Assembly (NCBI GenBank): GCA_030267565.1
Contig: BRXU01000001.1
Span: 1,054,001 to 1,118,000 of the forward strand
Source: Pleodorina starrii
Lineage: Eukaryota; Chlorophyta; Chlorophyceae; Chlamydomonadales; Volvocaceae
DNA length: 64,000 bases
Direction of reading: 5' to 3'
Part shown: positions 33,201 through 43,200 of the stretch, in pieces
Layout of the letters: each line of letters opens with the position of its first letter
Numbering within the stretch: the first letter of the stretch is position 1
Notes under the pieces: generated by a model
The model's database searches: none
Told to the model about the DNA's origin: nothing
The model's input: only the letters and a program-made list of their open reading frames with translations
Made by a program: the position numbers and the translations under genes

Positions 33201-36200
33201 TCAATGTGGTGCGCTGCGAAATGCGCTTCATGAACGGTGAGTGACCGCTGGCGGGCTGGCTGGCTGGCTGGCTGCAGCCACCCGTCGGCGGGCCGGGCGC
33301 AGGGTGGGCGCGGGGTGGGTGAGTGGTGGGTAGGTGGGTGGCTGGTGGGTGGGTGGGTGGGTGGGGCGCAGATGGTGGTACAGACAGTTCCCATGCAGCG
33401 CTCGTGGGGCGTGGATGGGTGGGGATGGGGTGAGTGGGATGGGGCGCGTGGGATGGGGCGCGGATGGGTGGAGATTGGACAGTGGTCCCGGTCCCGGTCC
33501 TATGGATTACACCATCTCCCAACACCACCACCAACACCACCGCTACTGGGTGGGTGGGTAGGTGGGGGTGGAGTGTGGAGTGTGGAGTCGGTCATGGTTT
33601 CGGTTCTGGGTTTGGTTCCGAGGAGCTTGCGGGGGGGGGGCAGGGGAGGGGGAAGATCTCGGGGAGTGGCAAGCAGGGGGGGAAGGGCCCGGGAGGGTGG
33701 TGGTAGTGGTGGCGTTGGGCAGGCGGGCAGACGGACAACCGATACGGCTACCCAAGGACGCATCTCCCTCTTACCGCCCCGCTCCGATCCCAATCCCCCA
33801 CCCCCCCGCCCAACCCTCGCGCAACCCTGCGCGCGCTCCCCCCCTCCCTCCTCCTCCTCCTCCTCACCGCTCCTTCGCATCCACCGACGCATCCCCCACC
33901 CCACCCCGCAATCACTCTTCAAACCCCCTACCCCCACCCCAACTCCCCGCTCCTCTTTCGCGCATCCCTCCCCGTGTGTGTGTGTGTGTGTGTGTGTCTC
34001 AGGCTCGCGCCGGCCGGCCCCCGGCAAGCGCAAGCTGTACCCGGTCGGCAAGCCCCTCCACGGCACGCTGCTGGATGGCGAGATGGTGCTGGATGTTGAC
34101 CCGGAGGGCAAACAGCCGCCGCGGCTGCGCTACCTCATTTACGACCTGTGCATGATCAACAACACCCCTCTCATGGAGAAGCCGTGGAAGGTGGGGCGTA
34201 GGGCGTGTGTGTGTGTGTGTTGGGGAGGAGGGGAGAGGGGGGTGGGATGGGTGCGGGGGGCGGGTGGGTTGGTTGGAGGTTGGGCTGTGGGCGATGATTA
34301 AAGTGCCGTGTCGTTCGAGTGCCGACGCCGAAGAAGATCGTTGGATCCGGAGACGTGGGAATTGGAGTGTGTCCCCACCCAATCGCGCACCCACGCACCC
34401 ATCGGACATTCCTTTTTGTCACCCCACCTCCCAACCCAACCCCCGACCCAGTTATCTGCTTCTCGTGCCTTACGACCCCTCCCCCCCCCAAACCGCATTG
34501 CGCTCTTTACACCCAACCCCCCACCCAACCCCAACCCCCCAACACACACACACACTCTTACATCACCCCCACCCCCACACCCACCTCCCACCCCTCCCAA
34601 ACCCGCAGGAGCGCTACGCGATCATCGAATCGCACATCATTGTGCCACGCAAGGAGGAGCGCGACTACATCGACAAGTACCGCATCTACCCCTTTGTCCC
34701 CGAGCGCGCCGAGTACGACACGCCGCCGTTCGACTACTACTACGGCGACGAGCGCTTCTCCGTGCGCAAGAAGGAGTTTTGGCCGGTGTGGAAGATCAAC
34801 AAGGTCTTTGCGCGCTTCAACGACCCACACAACATCGGCCACGAGAGCGACGGACTCATCTTGCAGGGTGTGTGTGAGGGAGGGAGGGAGGGACGAGGGG
34901 GGGAGGGGACGAGAGGGGAAGGTGGTGGGGATGGTGGATGGTGGTGGTGGTGGTGCCTTTACCCTTCCCCCGTTTACTTCCGCTGTTTTTCTCTGCCCCT
35001 CCCCATTTCGGACTGTCCTACTTAACCCCCTCTTCCCCACCCTCTTTCCCACCCGCTTTCCCACCCCCTCCTCCCATCAACGGCCTGTCCTCATGCCGCC
35101 ACACGTAGCGGTCACTCACCGTAGCGGTCAGCTTGCCGCTTGGGACCGCCACCATCCTCCAACCCCCCTTTCCCTTTCCCCTCCCTTTTCCCTCCCCTTT
35201 CCCCTCCCCTTCCCCCCCCCCCCTTTCCTCTCCCCTTTCCCTCTCCGTCCCTTCGCTGCGGTATATCTTCTTTTTACCTTGCCCTCTCCCCTCCCCAACG
35301 TCCGCAGGGCTTCTTGTTTCATTGTTGCAAATTCACTCTTCAAACTCCCCCTCCCCTTTCCCTTTCCCTTTCCCCCTTCCCTCTCCCTCAGGCTACGAGG
35401 ACCCCTACGTGGTGGGCACCTGCGAGCGGCTGTACAAGTGGAAGTTCGCGCACATGAACTCGGTGGACTTTCTGCTGCGTTGCGCCAAGCGGCCCGGACC
35501 CGACGGCCAGCCGCTGCTGGACGACGGCGCTCCGGAACCGCTGCAGCTGATGCTGCTGGACCAGAACGCGTCGGGGCGGGGGCGAGGAGGCATCGCGTAT
35601 GTGCCGTTGGCCAAGATCGACCCGGATGGTGGGTGGCTGGGGCCTCCTGGGTGGGGTGGTTAGGGTTTTGAGGTGGCGGGTGGGGTGGCGGTTCCTGAGG
35701 TGGTGGGTCCCGAGGGGTTATCCATGTATAGGCCGGAGGGGAGGGGTTTCATCAGGGTTTTCCGGGTTGGGGGGGATGAAAGGAGAGAGGATGCCTGCCT
35801 GCCTGCCTGTCTGGACCCAGCCAATCCGCCCCACCCGCGTCCCCTCTGCTTTCCTTTTCCCCCGTGCTGCTGCCCCACCGTCCCCTCCACTTGTCCCGCT
35901 CTTCCTCCTCCTCCCCCCGCTCCTCTCCACATCTTCCCTCTTCTCCCCCCCCCACCACCACCACCGGATGCGTGCAGTTGGCCCGAAACCCCCTTCTCCT
36001 TTAGGGTGAGAAACCGCGTATGCGGAACCCGCCGATCTCACCCCCGCATTCCTCCCCAGCTGCCTCCCACCTGTCGCCACCAGCCCCCTCCTTCCCCTTT
36101 TTCCTCCCTTTCTTTCTCTCAGCATGCGCCAGCGCAGGACCCTAGTGGTCCCTCATTGTAACCCTCGCATCCTTTTCCCTCCCCTCCCCCCTCTTCCCCC

Positions 36201-38136
36201 TCTTCTCCCCCCCCCCCCTTTCCTCCCCTCCAGGTCACTACCAGGTGGAGTTCCCCCCCGATGTGGACCCGCTGGCGTACGACGGCAAACTGGTGGAGTG
36301 CACCTTCGACCGGGACCGCGGACTGTGGATGTTCATGCGGGAGAGGCGGGACAAGGACACGCCCAACGCGTCCAGGGTGTACCTGCGGGTGGGTGGCTGG
36401 GGGGAGGGTGGGTGGGGGGGGCTGGGGAAGGGGGGGGTGCTGGGGAAGGGCTAGGGAGGGCTGGGGGGTGGGCTCCTGTCCCCCTCTTTCCCCCCCCTCA
36501 GCGGCGGCTCCGCTCGTACTTGCTACACCTTCTCGGTTTGTATATAACGTCCTCTGCTGTTTTGCAAGCTCACCTCGCTCTTCTTTTGCAGATGAGACGG
36601 AATTCTTTTGTTACGTTACCGTTCACGGGCTCCGGCCTATACGTGGATACCCCTCTCCGCCACCTGCCAGTACCGGCCGCAGTCCCTGCCCGCGCTCCCC
36701 CTCGCCCCTCCTCCCGCGTGCCTGTTGTGCCCCCTCCCCTTCCCCCCTCCCCAGTTTGTAAACTAGGGTCGCCTCCGTCCCTCCGCTGCATAATCATCTT
36801 ATAACCTTCCCCCTGCCCTGCCCTGCACTGCACTGCACTGCCTCGCCCCCTGTTCCCCTCTTCCCCCTCAGATCAAGGACTCCATCCTGAACCACGTGGA
36901 CCAGGATCTGCTGGTGGGCATCCTCAAGGACGCGCTGCTCAACCAGCAGGCCTACGCGGCGGACCGGGTCAACATGAACCCGCAGGAGCAGGAGGCACTG
37001 AGGAAGGAGGTGGAGGCGTGGCACAAGACGATGCAGGTGAGAGGCCGGGCGGGGGGGCGGGAGGGGCAGGGGGAGGGGGGGGCGGGCGGGGGAGGGGGAG
37101 GTGTGTGTGTGTGTGTGTGTGGTGGTCAAGGACCATCGGTCGCGTACCATCGGTCAGAGTCACGGATAGCCTGCACACCTGTGTTCCACCTCGCCCTCCG
37201 CGTCGCTCCCCTGCCCTGCCCTGCCCTGCCCTGCCCTGCCCTCCCCGACCGCTCATTGTCCTCGAAACACCCCTTCCTGCCTCTCCCGTCTCCCTCCCTC
37301 CCTCCCTCCCTCCCTCCCTCCCTCCCTCCCTCCCTCCCTCCCTCCCTCCCTCCCTCCCTCCCTCCCTCCCTCCCTCCCTCCCTCCCTCCCTCCCTCCCTC
37401 CCTCCCTCCCTCCCTCCCTCCCTCCCTCCCTCCCTCCCTCCCTCCCTCCCTCCCTCCCTCCCTCCCTCCCTCCCTCCCTCCCTCCCTCCCTCCCTCCCTC
37501 CCTCCCTCCCTCCCTCCCTCCCTCCCTCCCTCCCTCCCTCCCTCCCTCCCTCCCTCCCTCCCTCCCTCCCTCCCTCCCTCCCTCCCTCCCTCCCTCCCTC
37601 CCTCCCTCCCTCCCTCCCTCCCTCCCTCCCTCCCTCCCTCCCTCCCTCCCTCCCTCCCTCCCTCCCTCCCTCCCTCCCTCCCTCCCTCCCTCCCTCCTGC
37701 CGCCTCCTCCCGTCTCCCTCCACAGCTGCGTCAGGAGCAGCAGCAGATGCACGCAGCGGCGCGGCGGACCGCCCTCGCCGGCGAGCCGTACTCCTCCTAC
37801 GACGACAACGACGAGGAGCAGCCAGTCTCGCCGCCGCCCGCCTCGCCGCCGCCGCCGGGGTACTTTGACGACGACTTCCAGGAGGCGGCCCCGGACTTTG
37901 TCGCCGAGGCGTACGGCGACGACGACGGCGGCGGCGGCGGGCACGACGCGTACAAGGTCTCGGACGCGGATGCGGACGCGCATGCGCCGATGGAGGGGGT
38001 GCGGGGGCCGGGGGGAGGGGAAGGGGCGGAGGGGCAGGAAGACGGGCGGCCGCGGCGGCGGTTGACACGCTGGCCGTTCGATGTGGACGAGCCGTACCCG
38101 GGCTGCCCCGTATACGAGGGCTTTGGCTTCGACTGA
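27248..38136 (+). CDS. Bifunctional mRNA capping enzyme (RNA triphosphatase and guanylyltransferase)
   Basis: Sixteen exons: 27248-27265, 27337-27432, 27509-27604, 28067-28162, 29981-30122, 30570-30720, 31175-31290, 31838-31929, 32424-32533, 33118-33236, 34003-34190, 34609-34867, 35392-35628, 36234-36388, 36872-37036 and 37726-38136; 816 residues in unbroken phase. Residues 1-200 form a cysteine-phosphatase-type RNA 5'-triphosphatase with signature HCTHGFNRTG (Cys142, Arg148) and PPGIYK after it. A Glu/Asp/Ala linker follows. The guanylyltransferase has motif I KADGTRY (Lys312 takes GMP), motif III LLDGEMV, motif IV ESDGLIL, motif V YKWKF, and an OB-fold motif VI ending RRDKDTPN. It adds the GMP cap to nascent RNA polymerase II transcripts in the nucleus. 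Oddities are an 18-base first exon, a 136-residue acidic, Gly/Pro-rich C-terminal tail, and introns full of short repeats. The start fits a strong GTAAGT donor and phase; exon 1 is the least certain. Confidence 0.92.
31756..31797 (+). repeat. Short interspersed repeat family C
   Basis: GTTACCGTTTACGGGCTCCG then GCCTGTGCGTGGATAACC, in capping-enzyme intron 7, about 40 bases before the next exon. Confidence 0.65.
32341..32391 (+). repeat. Short interspersed repeat family D
   Basis: Begins CAACGTCCGCAG, like family B, then ends in TAAAGGAGCATATCACTCCC. The second half recurs inverted at 57046-57068 in a CNOT10 intron. Confidence 0.55.
33012..33068 (+). repeat. Short interspersed repeat family B, copy 1
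   Basis: AACGTCCGCAGGGCTTCTTG then TTGTTGCAAATTCACCCTTC, in capping-enzyme intron 9; it matches 35296-35349 at nearly every base. Confidence 0.75.
35243..35278 (-). repeat. Short interspersed repeat family A, reverse copy
   Basis: CTTCGCTGCGGTATATCTTC followed by TTTTTACC in capping-enzyme intron 12, 20 bases before a family B copy. Confidence 0.6.
35296..35349 (+). repeat. Short interspersed repeat family B, copy 2
   Basis: Near-identical to 33012-33068, only three or four bases different; same gene, same orientation, different intron. Confidence 0.75.
35715..35740 (-). repeat. Short interspersed repeat family C, truncated reverse copy
   Basis: GGTTATCCATGTATAGGCCG in capping-enzyme intron 13 matches the complement of the end of family C. 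Confidence 0.5.
36124..36172 (+). repeat. Short interspersed repeat family E, copy 2
   Basis: GCGCCAGCGCAGGACC then CCTCATTGTAACCCTCGCAT, in capping-enzyme intron 13; partner of 12593-12642. Confidence 0.55.
36611..36652 (+). repeat. Short interspersed repeat family C
   Basis: GTTACCGTTCACGGGCTCCG then GCCTATACGTGGATACCCC in capping-enzyme intron 14. Confidence 0.65.
37291..37698. repeat. (CCCT)n microsatellite of about 102 copies
   Basis: About 408 bases of uninterrupted TCCC units fill most of the last capping-enzyme intron (37037-37725) and end 27 bases before the final exon. The repeat lacks stops in several frames, which creates false ORFs of 280-390 codons across it. Confidence 0.95.
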
Positions 38137-38802
38137 CCAGGGGCGGGGTCTGGGGCGGAGTCTGGGGTGGGGTGTTGAAACTGCGTTGACTGGCGACTAC
38201 TACGGTACCACGGGCGGGAAAACCGTTGCGGGGGCTGCAGAGGCCAGGGGGGCCAGGGGGGCGGGGCGCCGCCCGGGTGCTGTGTCGATGGGTGGCTCGT
38301 GTAGACCCGGGCATGCCCCATATCCCATCCCGGGGGGAGAAGGAGGGAGGGGCAAGCAGCGGTCAACTTGGCGCGGCGACGGGCGGCGGGGGGCAAGGGG
38401 CTGGGGTTGGCTCGTTGGGCCTCCCTGGTGCGAAGTTTGACCGTACCACCACACCCACCTATCTGCGGAGAACCGCATTGCTTTTGGTGTGTACGGCACG
38501 GGTGGATACGGGTGGTGGCTAGGGCTAGGGAGCGAGAACACATACGGCGCCTTGGCGGGTCGTGAAGGGGGGGAAGGGCGCTGTAGCAGGCAGCGTTGAG
38601 GAGCTGGGGACTTGCGGGGGGTGCGTGGCTGCGTGTGGTACTAGTGCTGGTGGGAAAAGGGCGGGCTCGATGGGGCTCGACGATGGATTGCTGGGGAGTA
38701 GGCCGCACGACGGCTTGGATGCATTGGAGTGTGGTTTACTGCACGAGGGGGAGGAAGGACGCGAAGGATAGGATTGGATGAGCACTGGAGGGCGGGCTGC
38801 TG

Positions 38803-38880
38803 GTGAAGAAGAAGATACCGCAGGCAAGGGACGGAGACGGCGTTAGCGAACGGACCTTGATCTTTGAACCCAGCAATACC
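38803..38880 (+). repeat. Short interspersed repeat family A, long copy
   Basis: One of the longest copies: AAGAAGATACCGCAGGCAAG, ACGGAGACGGCGTTAGCGAA, and an end reading GAACCCAGCAAT shared with the copy at 56170. Confidence 0.65.
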
Positions 38881-39011
38881 GCACTTGAGGCGGGGGGAGG
38901 CGGGAAGCCGGAAGCGGGGGGCGCGGGAAGCCGGGGAAGGAAAGGGGAGGAGAGGAGAGCCCCGGTGAGGGTCCGGTGTAGCATCGCTGGCGCCGGGCGG
39001 GCGGCTCGAAA

Positions 39012-39204
39012 GGTCGGTCGACGGCTCCCTGCGGCTCCCGCCGCTTCGACCGACCCCTCGAACGTCCGAGTGGCGCTGCGGAGAGCTACAGGGGCCCCCT
39101 GCCGCCAGGGGCAACGGGCCAGCAGCCCTGGGGGCCCCCGTGTCGCTCGCTCACCGCCGCGACGGCCCACCGCACCGCCGCACCTCACAACCGCAGCGCC
39201 ACTC
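39012..39204. repeat. Cluster of nested inverted repeats
   Basis: GGTCGGTCG (39012-39020) pairs with CGACCGACC (39047-39055). GAGTGGCGCTGCGG (39068-39081) pairs exactly with its complement at 39191-39204, enclosing a GGGGCCCC-rich hairpin. The DNA or its transcript could fold strongly. Confidence 0.6.
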
Positions 39205-40281
39205 GGTTCACAGTCAACTCTGCTCGGCAGGGCCGCTGCGGACGGCGGCTCTACTGAGCGGGTCCGCGGGATCTTGGCCGGCGGTTTGCCGCAGCACGTT
39301 CTTTTTCTTGGGGGGGAATGGCCGTTTAAAATGGCGGCAATTATGGTGGTGGTGGTGTGGAATGGAGGTCAAGAGGGGTCAAGTTATCGCTCACGGCCTT
39401 GTACAGTGGACCCGGGCGATGTCATCATTACTCGCGGCTTGCCGAGCCAGGCCGGCTGGCGACGGAGGTGAGCACGGACGCGTTCCGCAGGAGGATTGCG
39501 CGCCGTCCGCGGACGGCAGGGCGCGGTGTCCTACGTCCGTAAGGTTCTTCATCAGGGAGGCTTTGGGGTACATAACGAAGATATCGCCAGGATACCGCAG
39601 GAAGCTTGGGGTGACGGTATCAGGAAATGCGTGAAAACTGAGTGAAAGAGAGCGCAGACGTCCTTCACCGTCACTTGCATGTCGCTGGTGGCAGGTCAAA
39701 TCCCCGCTCAGCCACTTGGGGGCTAGGCGCAAGGCATGCTGAGGCAACGCACCGGCAACGCAGCGCCCCCGACGTGCCACGCCGTGGGGCGCTTTGGGCA
39801 AGGGGTGGGTGGGCACCGGCGGCAGTACTCAACGCCGAGTATAGACGAATGGATCCCGTACAGCGTGATTCGCTCGGCCCGTCTCCGCAACTGACAACGG
39901 CCGCGAATGGACCGTTGCTGTCCTGCCTTCGTTCACTCCTGAAGTTGACGCACTCAGATTGGTCGGCATTCTACTCCCTTAACGAACGTGCCTGACGCTT
40001 ATGTGCCTCTCAGGAAATTAGCGTGAAGATGACGAGAGACAAGTTTGCCGCACTGCAGCAAGCACAAGCTGGTTTGGGCATGTCAGGGTTGATGATATGG
40101 GCGGCCCAATCACTGAATTATTTCAACTGCAAGTGGCTGTCGAAAGCAGGGATTTCCGTATCACGAGGGGGCATGTCACGGACAGCACGAGCGACAGTTC
40201 CCTCTAGAGCAGACGTCTTACAGCGCAGGTTGGCAGTATATTTATATTTTTTTACTTGCTATAAACCTATGGCCATGTGCG

Positions 40282-43200
40282 ATGGGAAACCAAACATCCA
40301 GCGACGCTGGTCTGGAGCAGTCCGCAGATGCCGACGAAGCCCTTAGACCCCAACTACAAATCGGAGAGCACATACGGGAAGCTTCAACCAGCCAGACGGT
40401 TCATGAACAGACGGCCTTTCCGTTTGACCGGTCGGATGTGAACAATTTCCCGTCAATAGACGAAGCGCTTCGCTACGACCCCGGCAGCGTTTCGACACCG
40501 ACTGGTCCCAGCATAGAGACTCTTGCGAACCTGTACCCATGCAGCTTTCCAGAGGCTGGGCTCGTCGCAGAGCCTCCGCGTGGGCCGGAGCAGGATGCCG
40601 CTGTCGACGCGTACTTCGCCCGCCTGGTAAGCCGTAAAAGCTCATCCGGCGACGATGGCACGAGCACTCGAGCTCGCTTACCGACGTGCCGGCCCCGGGA
40701 CAGGGCGAGTCGCCTCCGACGGCAGTGGCATGCCAGCTTCCCGACTTGCCCTTCCAAGACGTCACCGACTGGACACGGGGAGCAGACCACGAAGGTGCGC
40801 ACTGCATCGGGACGGGGTGCAGGGGCCTGATCCCTGAGTCAAACCCCGTTTCCTTACATATGAGTAGCCCACCCAGTTGGCAGGTCCACAAGCTAACCTT
40901 ACCAGCAAGTAATCATAATCCCTGCTCCCTTCCATCCTCGCAGATATGCCCGCCGCCACACCCCCGATCCGGCCGCCCCCCGCCTGGCAAATGGCCGCCG
41001 AACCCTCGACCGCCTCCCTCTCCATCACCTACTTGCCCACCGGGGACCTGGAGGGCTCGCACAGCACCGCAACCGACCGCACCCCAGCCGCTACCGGCGG
41101 CGCGCCAGCGCCAGCGCCAGCAGCGGCGGCAGCCGCCGCCGCCGCGGCAGGGACCCCAGGCAGCATGCCGTCCCCCCGCCGCGGCGGCGCGGCCGCCGTT
41201 GCGCGGCGGCCGATTTCTGGGGTGGACAGGCCTGTGCTGCGGCTGGCGAATCCGCTCACGGCGCTGCTGATGAGCTCCTTCACCTCCGACCTGTCGTCAG
41301 AGGAGCTGCTGGAGCCCACCGCCGGGGCGGCACCCGGCCCGCCCGCTCCCGGCGCCAGCCGGGGCGCCAGCCCCTTCATCACATCACAGGCCCCTCCAGC
41401 GGCATCAGCGGCGGCGCCGGCGTCGAGCTCGGTACCGGCGCCGGCGTCGGCTACAGCAGCGCAGCCGCCGGCGGTGTTGGCGCGGCCGTCATCGTCGGCG
41501 TCGCAGGCGCCGGCGCCGGCGCCGTTGACGCTGGTGTCGCCGACGGCGGCGCAGGCCGGTCGCGGGTCGGGCACCGCGGGCATGGCGGGCTCCGTGGGCG
41601 GGTGGCTGCACAACCCACCGCCCGACGACGGCGGTGATGGTCAGCGTGACGAACAGCGGCCTCACCAACAGTCGCAGCAACTACAACTGGAGCAGCAGCA
41701 ACAACAACAACAACAAGTGCAACAACAGCCACAACAAGTACAACGGCAATGGCAACTCCCCTTACCAGGGCCAGGCAGCGGCTGGCCCGGCCTCAAAGGC
41801 ACCGTCGGGCAGCGGGCCGGCCTCACGTACGGATGGAGCGTCGGCGGGCCTGGCCGTGGCGTCGGCGGGAGTAGCTTCGTCGCCGGCAGCGGCCATGCCG
41901 GCGGCGGTGAGAGCCGCAGCGGGGTAAGTGATGGTGGCGGTACTGGTGGGGAAGCTGGCGTCGGTGGGCCCGGAGCGCCTGTAGCCGCAAGAAGCAGCAG
42001 CGGTGGCAGCGAGCAGCCAGGACTTGCGGACGTTGGCGGCGGTTCCGGAGGCGGCGACACGCACGATCGGGGGGCCATCGACGTGGCAGCACGCCTCCGC
42101 GGAGGGGCCTCCTCCACTGTCGCCGGCAGTGCCGATGATTGCGGTCGCGGCGATGGCGGCGACGGCAGCGGCAGCGGCGCCGGCGGTTACGGCGACGGCG
42201 GCGGCAGCACCGATGCCGCCGCCGCAGGCGGTAGCGGTGGCGGCGAAGCGCCGAGCAGCGTAGGTGGGTTGACCGGCAGCCATGTCAGCGGCAGCAGGAG
42301 CGGCGGCGCCGCGAGTTCCGGTGGCGGCGGCGAGGTCGGCGGTGGCCGCAGCACGCCTGACGAGGCCGCCGGCTTGCCGGGCGACAGCGGCCGCAGCCAC
42401 GCCAGTGAGGCGGCGAACCGCTCCAGCGGCGCCGGCCTGGGTCCCGGTACCAGCGGCAGCAGCAGCAGCATCGGCAGGCCCGGCGAGGACGCCACGGGCA
42501 GCGACGCAGGGAACGCCGCCTCAGCTGCGGGTCTGAGCGGCGGCGGAGCCGCATGCGCCCCTAGCAGAACAGCGTCCGGGGCCGGCAACGGAACGGCAGC
42601 CCACATGGCCAACCGCCTTGACCCACGCTTGGGCCCAGGCTCAGGCCCAGGTCTGGAGCCGAGCCGCCGCCCTGGCCACGGTCCCGGCTCGGGGCCGGGT
42701 GCAGGCTGGGGCCGGGGATGCAACACCGAGCCGGGCGCGGCGCCGCCAGCCGCCGCAGCCGCCTGTCAGCCCTCCCGCGGCACCTGGCCCCTGATCCCAC
42801 AGCACCAGGCGGACCTGAGCCGCTTGGCGTGGCTGCAGCCGCCGCGCCGCGCCAGCGCCAGCGCCGGCGGCAGCGTTGGGACCAGCGGCAGTGGCAGCAG
42901 CGGCGCGGCAGGGGTGTCCCTGGGCCACCGACATCGCCAGCCTGGGGCGGGATTCCACCCGCCGGCGGATGTCAGCGGGTGGCGGAGCCAGGTGCAACCG
43001 CAGCCGCAGCCACCACCGCCACCACAGCAACAGCGGTCAAGCTGGCAGCAGCAGCAGCAGCTGCTGCTGTTGGACTCGCCGCCGGGCTCCGCCCCGCCAC
43101 GGCTGCCGCCGCCGGCGGCGGCGGCGAGCCTGACCGGGGCGTCCGATGGCGGGGCGGAGCCCGAGTGCGCCGATGGGGGCGGCGGCGACGGTCAGCGAAT

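Larger units (their letters stand above)
38137..40281. other. Intergenic region between capping enzyme and low-complexity gene
   Basis: Holds the capping-enzyme 3' UTR, a family A repeat, a cluster of hairpins (39012-39204), and a minus-strand open frame around 39391-39650 (peptide FPDTVTPSFLRYPGDIFVMY) that could be an old coding fragment but has no recognised family. AT-rich TATATTTATATTT near 40237 may be the promoter of the next gene. Confidence 0.45.

Noticed and set aside
36896..38314. Open frames full of PSLP or REGG repeats
   Set aside because: They come from translation of the CCCT microsatellite in the last capping-enzyme intron.
39690..39730. tRNA-like stretch (GCAGGTCAAATCCCCGC)
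   Set aside because: It resembles a T-arm, but no acceptor or anticodon stem could be paired around it.
40627..40664. A 38-base intron in the low-complexity gene
   Set aside because: Too short for this genome; the next in-phase acceptor at 40703 gives a normal 77-base intron.
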